Notes under the pieces: generated by a model | What the model was told of the DNA's origin: nothing | What the model saw: the letters and a program-made list of their open reading frames with translations, nothing else | Database searches by the model: none | Program-made: the position numbers and the translations under genes | Source of the DNA: Bin80 sp964503085 | GTDB lineage: Bacteria > Bacteroidota > Rhodothermia > Rhodothermales > Bin80 | Assembly (NCBI GenBank): GCA_964503085.1 | Contig: CAZCYQ010000004.1 | Location: forward strand, 45,015 to 109,014 | Reading direction: 5' to 3' | DNA length: 64,000 bases | Shown here: piece after piece, positions 26,212 to 35,070 of the stretch | How the letters are laid out: every line of letters starts with the position of its first letter | Numbering within the stretch: position 1 is the stretch's first letter

Positions 26212-27582
26212 CTACAGGATATACTGGCTCAGATCGCGATTGCGCGCGATGGAACCAAGGTAAAGTTCAACGTCACTGGCATCCATATTGACCGTCTTCG
26301 GACAAGAGCCATCAGACTCGAAGAGTAGTTCTTCAAGCAGCGTAGTCATTATAGTATGGAGCCTGCGGGCTCCGATATTCTCCACATCGGCATTGACATT
26401 TGCTGCTGTCTTGGCGATCATTTTGACCGCATCATCCGTGAAGTTGAGGGCAACTTTTTCGGCTTCCAGAAGTGCTCGGTATTGTTTGAGCAAAGCATTG
26501 CGCGGTTGCGTAAGGATGCGGTAGAAATCCTCCTCACTGAGACTGTGCATCTCTACTCGAATGGGGAAGCGTCCTTGCATTTCAGGGATCAGATCACTCG
26601 GTTTGGCTACATGGAATGCTCCACTGGCAATGAACAGGATGTGATCTGTTTTAATCATACCGTGCTTGGTTGTGACCGTGGCTCCCTCAACCAGGGGAAG
26701 CAAGTCCCTTTGAACCCCTTCTCGAGAGACATCCGGTCCTCCTGTACGCTTGCTTGAGCGACTGGCCACCTTGTCAATCTCATCAATGAATACGATTCCA
26801 GAGTCTTCGACCCGTTTGATGGCTTCTTGCGTCACAAGGTCCAGGTCGATAAGTTTGACGGCCTCCTCTTTGGTCAGCAGTTCTTCGGCTTCCGAAATTT
26901 TCAGGCGGCGTTTTTTGCGTTGTTTGCCTCCGAAATTGCCAAGCATATCTTGAATATTCACCCCCATCTCCTCCATACCCATAGGGCCAAACACCTGCAG
27001 CATTGGAGAAGAGTGATCACTTTGGACTTCAATCTCGATCTCGCGGTCTGCGAGGCGCCCATCTTTCAAGCGATCACGAAATCTGTTTCGTGTTGTGGAT
27101 TCTGCCGGTTCGGGGGTTTCTGTTTGCCCGTTGTCTGCATCAATAGCGGTCACGGGTACAGGAGGCATAATCACGTTGAGAACGCGCTCGCGCGCGAGCT
27201 CACGTGCCCGATCCTGCACACGCTCTTCGTGCTCCTGGCGCACCAGCCGGATGGCACGGTCTGCCAGGTCACGGATCATGCTTTCCACGTCGCGCCCCAC
27301 ATAGCCCACCTCGGTAAATTTTGTAGCTTCAACCTTGACGAAGGGGGCTTCAACCAGCCGAGCAAGTCTTCGGGCGATTTCCGTTTTACCTACCCCGGTA
27401 GGCCCCATGAGGATAATGTTACTGGGCAAAATCTCATCCTGTAACTCATCGGGTACCTGCTGCCGGCGCCAGCGATTGCGCAGTGCGATTGCCACGGTGC
27501 GTTTGGCTTCTGACTGTCCGATGATATAGTTATCCAACTCAGCCACTATTTCGCGTGGAGTAAGTTCTGATTGTGGTCTCAT
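26212..27582 (-). CDS. hslU: HslU, ATPase subunit of the HslVU protease
   Basis: AAA+ unfoldase of 456 aa with Walker A GPTGVGKT at 60-67, Walker B IVFIDEIDK, the pore-loop region, an I-domain insertion (about 120-230) and the conserved C-terminal end SQYIL that docks into HslV. It unfolds substrates for the HslV peptidase. Its ATG overlaps the stop of the NYN gene as ATGA. Unusually, hslV and hslU are separated by that gene rather than adjacent. Confidence 0.96.
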   Translation of the reverse strand: MRPQSELTPREIVAELDNYIIGQSEAKRTVAIALRNRWRRQQVPDELQDEILPSNIILMGPTGVGKTEIARRLARLVEAPFVKVEATKFTEVGYVGRDVESMIRDLADRAIRLVRQEHEERVQDRARELARERVLNVIMPPVPVTAIDADNGQTETPEPAESTTRNRFRDRLKDGRLADREIEIEVQSDHSSPMLQVFGPMGMEEMGVNIQDMLGNFGGKQRKKRRLKISEAEELLTKEEAVKLIDLDLVTQEAIKRVEDSGIVFIDEIDKVASRSSKRTGGPDVSREGVQRDLLPLVEGATVTTKHGMIKTDHILFIASGAFHVAKPSDLIPEMQGRFPIRVEMHSLSEEDFYRILTQPRNALLKQYRALLEAEKVALNFTDDAVKMIAKTAANVNADVENIGARRLHTIMTTLLEELLFESDGSCPKTVNMDASDVELYLGSIARNRDLSQYIL

Positions 27583-28586
27583 CGAACTATTGGTGAGTTA
27601 CTGCTGTTATCTCTGCTATTGCCGAGATCCTGATTGTAGTAGAGACTGTTCTGTTCCTCATCGAAATCAGTGTACTCATCATCGTTGTAGCTCTGTTCGC
27701 CCGCTTGAAGCGCAAGAACATTGGGATGATCGTGGTTGATAAGCAGCACGGTGTAGTCATAAGGGTATCCCCGCCGCTTTTCCAGCCATACTGCGCCTGC
27801 CTCGTTAAGGTCTCCAACCAGTGCCTTGGGATCATCCTCACCGCCGAGTGCTTCTGAAAGTTTGCGCAGAAGTGGCGTGAGATAGACCTCTTCATATTGA
27901 CCGAAGAAGCGGTCAATAACTTCAAGCGCCAGCAGCGAAGTTTCGTTTGTGACCGCGGCTATTTTTTCGGGAGGCGGACCGGCCTCAGCAGTTCGGTGAG
28001 ACTGGTCAGATGCGGGGCGAACGGGTTCACCTGCGTGCAAGTGTGCGGGGTGTGCTGTCTGATCAAGGAGCGTATTGGCGTCAATGAAAAGATCTGAGTG
28101 CTCCACCGATCTTGTTGGATCGGGGGATTGGAACGTGATCACTACTCCCCGAAAACCGTTTTGCTGACAAAACTTCATGAGAGGAAGGTAGAGGCGGTCC
28201 CCGGTAACCAGGATAATGACAGTTATATCCCGCTGAGCCTGAAGCGTGTTCATGATGTCAACGCAAATCTGGATTTCTGAAGCGTTCGACTGTAAAGAGG
28301 CAGGTACGAATCTCGGCTCGACTCCGGCCAGGTAAAGGCTTTGCTGAATCTGCTGCCCAACTGCGCCTATGGTGGCGAAGTCTGCATAGGCAACGCTTGA
28401 GACCAAACTGACACGCATACCTTCCATGTATTGCGAGACTGCACTCAGGAGTACGCCAGCCTTGGTTTCGGGATTGGATTGCTGGGCATCGTGATGCTTT
28501 ATGTAGTCAAAGAGGTTTTCGTAGTCTACAAACATAAAGGCACGTTGCACAGTGCGGGTTGGGTGTGGGTTTCCTATGGTTCTCAT
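27579..28586 (-). CDS. NYN (PIN-like) domain protein with C-terminal LOTUS-like domain, inserted between hslV and hslU
   Basis: A 335-aa protein. Residues 17-170 are an NYN ribonuclease domain: FVDYENLF with D21, EIQICVDIMN with D110, and LVTGDRLYLPL with D130. The usual G-D-S-D-F motif reads G-D-R-L-Y, so the second acidic residue of that motif is Leu and activity may be altered. Residues ~210-290 look like an OST-HTH/LOTUS RNA-binding domain (FFGQYEEVYLTPLLRKLSEALGG). An acidic Asn-rich tail follows. It is 13 bp after hslV and overlaps hslU by 4 bp, so the three are almost surely co-translated. Function with the protease is unknown. Confidence 0.85.
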   Translation of the reverse strand: MRTIGNPHPTRTVQRAFMFVDYENLFDYIKHHDAQQSNPETKAGVLLSAVSQYMEGMRVSLVSSVAYADFATIGAVGQQIQQSLYLAGVEPRFVPASLQSNASEIQICVDIMNTLQAQRDITVIILVTGDRLYLPLMKFCQQNGFRGVVITFQSPDPTRSVEHSDLFIDANTLLDQTAHPAHLHAGEPVRPASDQSHRTAEAGPPPEKIAAVTNETSLLALEVIDRFFGQYEEVYLTPLLRKLSEALGGEDDPKALVGDLNEAGAVWLEKRRGYPYDYTVLLINHDHPNVLALQAGEQSYNDDEYTDFDEEQNSLYYNQDLGNSRDNSSNSPIVR

Positions 28587-28599
28587 TATTCTGAATCAT

Positions 28600-29169
28600 C
28601 TATTTATTTTGCGGAGTTGACTGGTTATCAATCTCAAGCACAGTCAGAAAACTGTTTGTGTAGACGCAAATATCCGCGGCTACACCAAGTGCATCCGTTA
28701 CAATCTCTTTGGCAGTCAATTGGGGGGCATGTTTGATCATTGCACGGGCGGCGGCAAGCGCAAAAGGCCCCCCGCTGCCAATTGCGACGATATCATCATC
28801 CGGTTCAATGATGTCACCGCTGCCGCTGATTAGCAGCAAGCGTTCGTTTGACGCGACGGCCAGTAATGCCTCCAGACGGCGTAAATACCGATCTGTGCGC
28901 CAGTCCTTTGCAAGCTCCACGGCAGCGCGCAAAAGGTGTCCTCCATACTGCTGGAGCTTTTCTTCAAATCGTTCAAACAATGTGAAAGCATCTGCAGTCG
29001 AGCCAGCAAATCCAGCGAGCACCTCGCCCTCAAACAGTCGGCGCACCTTCTGGGCTTTGTGTTTCATTACCATGTCGCCCAAGGTTGCTTGCCCGTCGGA
29101 TCCCAAAGCGACCTTGCCACCGCGGCGTACACCTATTACTGTGGTACCGTGTAGGATTGCCTCGCGCAT
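28600..29169 (-). CDS. hslV: HslV, peptidase subunit of the HslVU protease
   Basis: A 189-aa N-terminal-nucleophile threonine peptidase. The family start is HGTTVIGVRRGGKVALGSDG, so cleavage after Gly8 would expose the catalytic Thr9. SGSGDIIEPDDDIVAIGSGG and ARAMIKHAP are conserved. It heads a minus-strand run of six closely spaced genes reaching 22220; its promoter should lie in the 174-bp gap 29170-29343. Confidence 0.96.
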   Translation of the reverse strand: MREAILHGTTVIGVRRGGKVALGSDGQATLGDMVMKHKAQKVRRLFEGEVLAGFAGSTADAFTLFERFEEKLQQYGGHLLRAAVELAKDWRTDRYLRRLEALLAVASNERLLLISGSGDIIEPDDDIVAIGSGGPFALAAARAMIKHAPQLTAKEIVTDALGVAADICVYTNSFLTVLEIDNQSTPQNK

Positions 29170-29343
29170 AAATAATTGTATATATGTGAGGGACCCAACG
29201 CGAATCTCGAACTCTAACTAAAATATTTCGCTGGGCGGGAACATACCTCCGTCCTTGGAAAGGTATACACAGGATGATCTCTTGCTGTTCCCAACAGGTT
29301 GGGCTGTTGAGGACCTCCTCCTTTACAGGCGTTTCGATCCTGG

Positions 29344-30804
29344 TCAGTTGTAGTGGCGGACCAGTGCGTTCACGAATGATTCCTGGATCGTGTGAATGGG
29401 GCTGTGACGGCCCTGGAAATGATTCGCAAAAATCACAAAGGCCAACATAGACCCATCCTCCCGCATTATGTACCCTGCAAGAGAACTCACATTTCCAAGG
29501 GATCCCGTTTTGGCGCGGACGCGCCCGAATCCTGCCGCATTCCCTGTGAATCGATACTCAAGGGTTCCGTCCTTCCCACCGACAGCCAATGAGGTCAAAA
29601 AAGACTCTCTGATGCTGGTGTCCGGATGCAATGCCATATGTCGGAGAAGTTTCATGGTCATCGCGGGCGTTACCAGGTTTTTCCGGGAAAGACCAGAGCC
29701 GTCAACTAGCTGCAGTCTGGTGAGGTCTATATTTGCTGCGTCGTACGTCCGCATGGCGGCAGCTACTCCCATAGCGGCTGATCCGGGCTCAGAATCCTCT
29801 TCTGGATCCGGGTATTCAACCCCAAGCGTTTTCAGCAAATGCTCGGCATAAAGATTGTGGCTCTCCTTGTTTATGGTTGCGACCAACTCGGACAGGGGAG
29901 CGGAACTATGCCGCGCAACCACACGGGCACCTTGATAATCTAGTTTGGCCGGTAGACTATCAACATCAACGGATCTGCCCCGGACAAGAATACCCCGGGA
30001 ATCCAGCACAGTCCGTAGCCCGTGAACGAAATACAGCGTTGGATTATGAACGGCCAGCTCTTCGGGATCCGAATATCCGAGCGGAACCGCACTTGATATT
30101 GTAATATGATTTGAATTAGGTTCGCGCGCATGTCCTTCTTCAAGTGGTCGTCCACGGGGAAGTGTGACTGACTGGTTGCGGAGGATAAAATAATCCATCA
30201 GCTCAGGTGTGACAGATAACCGACCTGGTGTGCCGGGTCGGGTTGGATGCACCCGTACATTCACAATGGCATCATGGAAGGTCAGCCCGCTGACCTGTGC
30301 GGCGTACCCGTATACCAGATCTTCCCAGCTCCAGTCCGCGCCAAGCGGAATGTCGTCAAACACGTTATCGTCACCAATCACATGGCCGCTTATTTCGTGG
30401 ATTTCGAGAGCGAGTAAAGAATCTGCGAAGGCGTTGAACAGGTCCATACGGTCCGGGCCTGGGGCACCGGTAGAGGGATCACCCGCACCGCGGATGATCA
30501 GGTTTCCTTGCAGTGTTCGCGCAATCTGATTACCGTCCGCATACAGCAGGGTAACATAGCGGTAGTCGGGGCCCAGTTGCTCCAGTGCCGCCGCGGTTGT
30601 GAACAGCTTCGTGACTGAAGCAGGCATAAAACTGCGCTCAGTGTTACGCATGAAGAGTGTGTCTCCCGTGGACACTTCCGTAACCATGGCACCCCACCAT
30701 GCGTGAGGACGGGCATCGAGAATGGAGTCAAGTACACTTTGTGCCCGGCACACGCCGATTGAGAGTACGAACGATACAGCAAGGCAGGTTACGGTTTGCG
30801 GCAT
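29344..30804 (-). CDS. dacB: D-alanyl-D-alanine carboxypeptidase/endopeptidase (PBP4, peptidase S13)
   Basis: A periplasmic 486-aa penicillin-binding protein with a signal peptide (cleavage near CRAQ, residue 22). The three active-site motifs are S63-x-x-K66 (PASVTK), S-x-N (KESHNLYAEHLLK) and K-T-G (RAKTGSLGNVSS). It trims or cleaves peptidoglycan cross-links. It sits 13 bp downstream of mreC on the same strand, so it is probably part of the mre transcript. Its length fits class C low-molecular-weight PBPs. Confidence 0.93.
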   Translation of the reverse strand: MPQTVTCLAVSFVLSIGVCRAQSVLDSILDARPHAWWGAMVTEVSTGDTLFMRNTERSFMPASVTKLFTTAAALEQLGPDYRYVTLLYADGNQIARTLQGNLIIRGAGDPSTGAPGPDRMDLFNAFADSLLALEIHEISGHVIGDDNVFDDIPLGADWSWEDLVYGYAAQVSGLTFHDAIVNVRVHPTRPGTPGRLSVTPELMDYFILRNQSVTLPRGRPLEEGHAREPNSNHITISSAVPLGYSDPEELAVHNPTLYFVHGLRTVLDSRGILVRGRSVDVDSLPAKLDYQGARVVARHSSAPLSELVATINKESHNLYAEHLLKTLGVEYPDPEEDSEPGSAAMGVAAAMRTYDAANIDLTRLQLVDGSGLSRKNLVTPAMTMKLLRHMALHPDTSIRESFLTSLAVGGKDGTLEYRFTGNAAGFGRVRAKTGSLGNVSSLAGYIMREDGSMLAFVIFANHFQGRHSPIHTIQESFVNALVRHYN

Positions 30805-30817
30805 AGCGCAGAGGCTG

Positions 30818-31642
30818 CTAATTATTTGACAGGGACTCTAGTGCAATTCCCGCAGAGTCCGGTCGATTCAGAATAACGAACGCAAAGTGTGCGGTACTGA
30901 GGGGTGCGGCAGGGGTTACTTTAATCTGCCAGTAATTGCTGCCCGCCTGGCGATCAGACTCACGAATGGTACCAATAGGCATATTCGCGGGAAAAATCCC
31001 ACTGGCCTCATGCGTAACGACGCGCTGTCCATTCTGAACATCTGCGCTTACGACAATTTCCTTGAGCTCCAGCACGTCAGGCTCATTGCCTTCCCCGGAG
31101 ATGATCCCAATGACGCGAAGCGTATCAATCATGGCAGGCACATGAAATTGCGAGTGGACGTGCGGTAACACGCTGCTGTAGTTACGACTGACGTCAATCA
31201 CACGTCCCAGAATTCCCAAGTGACTGACAACGGCCATGTTGGCTTCCACGCCGTCAACACTACCGACATCAAGGGTCAAATAATTCGTTGTTCCGAACGG
31301 TTCGCGTGCGACAATACGTGCGGCCACGGTCTCGAGACCGCTGTTATTCTTCCAATCCAGGGCCTGGCGCAGGTCCCTATTCTCGAGATCTACAACACGT
31401 AACCGGGCCAACTCACTGGTAAGCCTGAGATTTGCGTTTCTGAGCGTTTGGTTTTCATTGAAGGCACGCATTGCCCTCGCAGCCCAGGCCATTCGGGATT
31501 CAACTTGTCCGGCAATTTGCAACGCTTGGCTACGAAATCCCCGCATGAGCGGTCGATTAGCATTGGTCATAAAAATGAGCGAGACAATCAGCAATGCGGA
31601 CAATAGAGCATAATCGCGTAGGCGGTACCACAGGTCAATCAT
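30818..31642 (-). CDS. mreC: Rod-shape protein MreC
   Basis: A 274-aa bitopic protein with one N-terminal helix (ALLSALLIVSLIFMTNA), a coiled coil (about 65-100) and the paired beta-barrel domains with VAARIVAREPFGTTNYLTLDVGS and GILGRVIDVSRNYSSVLP, read in parts. It links cytoplasmic MreB to wall synthases in the periplasm. mreB is 124 bp upstream. The usual mreD, penicillin-binding protein 2 and rodA do not follow; dacB does. Confidence 0.92.
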   Translation of the reverse strand: MIDLWYRLRDYALLSALLIVSLIFMTNANRPLMRGFRSQALQIAGQVESRMAWAARAMRAFNENQTLRNANLRLTSELARLRVVDLENRDLRQALDWKNNSGLETVAARIVAREPFGTTNYLTLDVGSVDGVEANMAVVSHLGILGRVIDVSRNYSSVLPHVHSQFHVPAMIDTLRVIGIISGEGNEPDVLELKEIVVSADVQNGQRVVTHEASGIFPANMPIGTIRESDRQAGSNYWQIKVTPAAPLSTAHFAFVILNRPDSAGIALESLSNN

Positions 31643-31766
31643 TTCATCAGGAGGTTTGAGCCATTAGCGATGTGGGCCGACCTTTACGCGCATGATTCTT
31701 CCTCGGCGTGCGTGACGTTGCGGAATGCAGCCATCTGGAGCATCGCCCATTCATCCATCATCCGGC

Positions 31767-32777
31767 CTACAACAGGATGTCGGAGTACGCTGGTACGTTT
31801 TCCAGAACTTTGCCGGTTCCGCGCACCACGGCGGTGAGGGGATCATCTGCCGTGTATACGGGAAGATCAACGCGATTACGAATAATAACATCCATTCCTT
31901 TCAGGAGGGCGCCTCCACCGGTTAGCATGATGCCCCGCTCAATGATGTCTGCACCAAGTTCCGGTGGCGTCGCCTCAAGGCACGACATAACAGCCGTTGT
32001 GATGTTACCGACGGTTGAGCTGATTGCAGTGCGCACATCCTCGGACGTGATCGTATGTACTTTCGGCATGCCACTGCTCGAGTCCTGTCCGCTGATGGAC
32101 AGCTCTAGTTCGGGCTCCATAACAATCGCGCTGCCGACCTCCCGTTTAATCCGTTCAGCAGTACGCTGTCCGATAATCAGGTTGTGATAATACTTGAGGT
32201 AGGCTAAAATGGACGCATCAATCTCGTTCCCGCCTGTACGTATTGATTGATCTATTACGATGCCGTTGAGCGCGATGACCGCGATTTCTGTTGTGCCTCC
32301 GCCGATGTCCACGATCATATTTCCAATGGGCTCGTGGACTTTGAGGCCAATCCCGACGGCCGCAGCCATGGGTTCCGCAATCAGATGCACTTTTCTTGCA
32401 CCGGCGTGCTCAGCGCTGTCCCGAACCGCCCGCTTTTCAACCTCTGTTGTTCCGCTGGGTATGCAGATGACCATCTGGCGAATCGTTTTCAACCAGCCGG
32501 TCTGAACTTTTCTGATCAGACCACGGATGAGCTGCTCAGCCAACTCAAAATCAGCGATAACCCCGTCCTTGAGTGGACGCACAGTTTCAATCTTGCGGTG
32601 TGTTTTTTCGTGCATCGGCAGTGCATCATTGCCAATGGCGAGTACTTTATTGGTTTGGCGGTCAACTGCGACGATGCTGGCTTCGCTAAGGACAATTCCT
32701 TGTCCCTTCACGTAGACTAATGTGTTGGCCGTACCAAGATCCACGGCTACGTCGGTATTCAGACTGTAGAATGGCAT
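31767..32777 (-). CDS. mreB: Rod-shape-determining actin homologue MreB
   Basis: A 336-aa actin-fold protein with phosphate-1 motif VAVDLGTANTLVYVKG, phosphate-2 IVDIGGGTTEIAVIAL and adenosine motif IMLTGGGALLKGMD. Internal membrane-binding and GTT segments are typical. The ATG at 32777 yields MPFYSLNTDVAVDLG, matching family starts; an in-frame extension to 32825 is not conserved-looking. It directs lateral wall growth with MreC. It lies 63 bp from purH. Confidence 0.95.
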   Translation of the reverse strand: MPFYSLNTDVAVDLGTANTLVYVKGQGIVLSEASIVAVDRQTNKVLAIGNDALPMHEKTHRKIETVRPLKDGVIADFELAEQLIRGLIRKVQTGWLKTIRQMVICIPSGTTEVEKRAVRDSAEHAGARKVHLIAEPMAAAVGIGLKVHEPIGNMIVDIGGGTTEIAVIALNGIVIDQSIRTGGNEIDASILAYLKYYHNLIIGQRTAERIKREVGSAIVMEPELELSISGQDSSSGMPKVHTITSEDVRTAISSTVGNITTAVMSCLEATPPELGADIIERGIMLTGGGALLKGMDVIIRNRVDLPVYTADDPLTAVVRGTGKVLENVPAYSDILL

Positions 32778-32840
32778 GTGGGAGCGCTTTCCAGGAAAGA
32801 CAGTTTGACGAAACTTAAGATACACTACTGCAGTCGGTTA

Positions 32841-34409
32841 TCAATGTCGAAAATGCCTTCTTCCGGTGAACACCATCGCCATGCCGCGTGAATCTGCTGC
32901 AGCAATCACTTCCTTATCCCGCACCGATCCACCGGGCTGAACTGCCGCAACCGCCCCACCGTCTGCCGCTGCAAGCAGGCCATCAGGAAATGGATAAAAC
33001 GCGTCAGAAGCAACGACGCAGCCATCAAAACTCAAGCCGGACTTGGCACCTTTTGCCAAAGCGATCTCAGAAGAGTCTATTCGACTCATCTGTCCGGCTC
33101 CAACTCCCAGTGTTTGTCGATCTTTGGCATACACAATCGCGTTACTCTTGACATGTTTGGCTACGCGCCAGGCAAACCTGAGGTCAAGAAGCTCACGTGC
33201 AGTCGGTTTTCGATATGTAACCGGTGTAAAGGGATCCTCGTCGGCCGGGCTGTCAATCGTCTGGCAGAGCAGTCCCCCAAGTATCTGGCGCAGTTGATAT
33301 TCATCACCGGGGGCAGATTCAAACGCAATAATTCGACGATTCTTTTTTTCCTGAAGCAACGCCAGTGCATCAGCCTCAAAGGACGGCGCAATAACCAATT
33401 CCGTAAAAATATGCCCAACAGCTTCCGCTAGATCAATGCTGCAGGGTTTGTTCATGACCACAATGCCCCCAAACGGCGATTGTGTATCGGTTGCAAAGGC
33501 TTGCTGCCAGGCCTGCAGGAGTGTGCCAGCAGTTGAAACGCCGCAGGGATTGGTGTGCTTGAGAATGGCTACGGTTGGATCGTCATCGGTAAACTCATGA
33601 ATAAGTGCCAGCGCGGCATCCAGGTCAATCAGGTTGTTGTACGAAAGTGCTTTTCCGTGGAGTTTTGTGATTCGGTCTTCCAGGCTGCCGTAGAACGCGG
33701 CATTCTGGTGAGGATTCTCTCCGTAACGCAACGTGGCCTTGCGGGGGAGATGAACGCTCATATGTGTGGGGAGCGGGTTTTCCTGATCATTCCCGAAGTA
33801 GGCGGCGATGGCGTGATCATAGGCCGCCGTTCGCGTGAAGGCCCTGCGTGCCAACTGACGCCTGAGAGCGTGTGGGAGATGTCCATCTGCATCACTTAGC
33901 GAGGTCAGTATATGTTCGTAATCGTCCGGTGAGGTGACCACGGCTACGTATGCAAAGTTCTTGGCTGCAGCCCGCACCATAGCAGGGCCACCAATGTCAA
34001 TGTTTTCGGCAGCAATAGCATCATTAATGTCGGGTCTTTTGATTGCCTCATTAAAAGGGTAAAGGTTGACCACGACTAGTTCAAACGGTTGTATACCGTG
34101 CAAGTCCAGATCCTTCCGGTCGTCTTCTGCATTCTGTCTGGCAAGAATCCCGGCATGGATCGCTGGATGAAGCGTCTTGACTCTTCCTCCGAGCATAGCC
34201 GGTGCTTTAGTGACTTCAGCAACATCTACCACTTCCAGGCCGGCGGAACGCAGGTGTCTGGCAGTGCCACCGGAAGAGACAAGCTCAATTCCATGTCCTT
34301 GCAATCCCTCTGCGAACGGGATCAGTCCCTTCTTGTCGAAGACCGACAACAGTGCACGGCGGGGGCGCACTGCATCAGGGACAGGTAAATTAAGCGGATC
34401 AATCGTCAT
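32841..34409 (-). CDS. purH: Bifunctional AICAR transformylase/IMP cyclohydrolase
   Basis: A 522-aa enzyme for the last two steps of IMP synthesis. The N-terminal MGS-like domain (RALLSVFDKKGLIPFAEGL, GGRVKTLHPAIHAGIL) is the cyclohydrolase; the C-terminal AICARFT domain has the K-H-x-N-P motif (AILKHTNPCG) and SDAFYPFPDGL. The length is standard. Its start overlaps the purN stop by 11 bp. Confidence 0.96.
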   Translation of the reverse strand: MTIDPLNLPVPDAVRPRRALLSVFDKKGLIPFAEGLQGHGIELVSSGGTARHLRSAGLEVVDVAEVTKAPAMLGGRVKTLHPAIHAGILARQNAEDDRKDLDLHGIQPFELVVVNLYPFNEAIKRPDINDAIAAENIDIGGPAMVRAAAKNFAYVAVVTSPDDYEHILTSLSDADGHLPHALRRQLARRAFTRTAAYDHAIAAYFGNDQENPLPTHMSVHLPRKATLRYGENPHQNAAFYGSLEDRITKLHGKALSYNNLIDLDAALALIHEFTDDDPTVAILKHTNPCGVSTAGTLLQAWQQAFATDTQSPFGGIVVMNKPCSIDLAEAVGHIFTELVIAPSFEADALALLQEKKNRRIIAFESAPGDEYQLRQILGGLLCQTIDSPADEDPFTPVTYRKPTARELLDLRFAWRVAKHVKSNAIVYAKDRQTLGVGAGQMSRIDSSEIALAKGAKSGLSFDGCVVASDAFYPFPDGLLAAADGGAVAAVQPGGSVRDKEVIAAADSRGMAMVFTGRRHFRH

Positions 34410-35028
34410 GTGTTTTTATGGGTTTAATTATCACGTGTCGCCCTTTGATTTGGACGCGCCCCTGGGCAATTAAGTCAAGTGCCTCAGGAAAAATCTGATG
34501 TTCAACAGCCAAGACACGCTCAGCAAGGGAGTCTAGTGTATCCTCCGGCAACACTCGCACTTTTTTTTGTAGTAGAATAGGGCCAGTGTCGTATTCTTCA
34601 TCCACAAAATGGACCGTTGCTCCGCTGAAAGCTTCCTTAGCCTCCAGCACTGCTTTATGTACACGGCGTCCATAGAGTCCCTTTCCTCCAAAACGCGGCA
34701 GCAACGCGGGATGGATATTCAAGATACGCCCCCAGAACGCTTCTACAACCGGCGCAGGGATTTTGCATAGATATCCGGCGAGTGCGATAAGGTCGATTTT
34801 TTCTGTATGCAGGAGCTCAAGTAGGGCATTGGCGTATAGTTTTTCGCTCTCAAAAGCTCGGGGAGAGAGTACTTGTGTGGACACGCCGAGCGTTTGGGCG
34901 CGGCCAAGGACGCCGGCCTTGGATCTGTTGCAAACGACCAGGACGACACGATAGTTAAGAGCGTTTTCGGCGATGGCCTGAAAATTTGATCCTCCGCCGG
35001 AGGCGAATACAGCTACACGCAAATTCAT
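34399..35028 (-). CDS. purN: Phosphoribosylglycinamide formyltransferase
   Basis: A 209-aa GAR transformylase. The phosphate-binding loop is FASGGGSNFQAI near the N-terminus; the catalytic Asn and His are in ILNIHPALLP and the catalytic Asp in EEYDTGPIL. The ATG at 35028 is preferred over an in-frame TTG 33 bp upstream. It is coupled to purH by overlap and lies 42 bp from the LD-carboxypeptidase gene. Confidence 0.93.
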   Translation of the reverse strand: MNLRVAVFASGGGSNFQAIAENALNYRVVLVVCNRSKAGVLGRAQTLGVSTQVLSPRAFESEKLYANALLELLHTEKIDLIALAGYLCKIPAPVVEAFWGRILNIHPALLPRFGGKGLYGRRVHKAVLEAKEAFSGATVHFVDEEYDTGPILLQKKVRVLPEDTLDSLAERVLAVEHQIFPEALDLIAQGRVQIKGRHVIIKPIKTHDD

Positions 35029-35070
35029 GCACGGGCTAACAGTAACGGTCAGGGTTGACAAAAAATGACA

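Noticed and set aside
29291..29304. CCCAACAGGTTGGG as a dacB terminator
   Set aside because: The loop is only 2 nt, no T-run follows, and it lies upstream of hslV's end of the gap without clear orientation.
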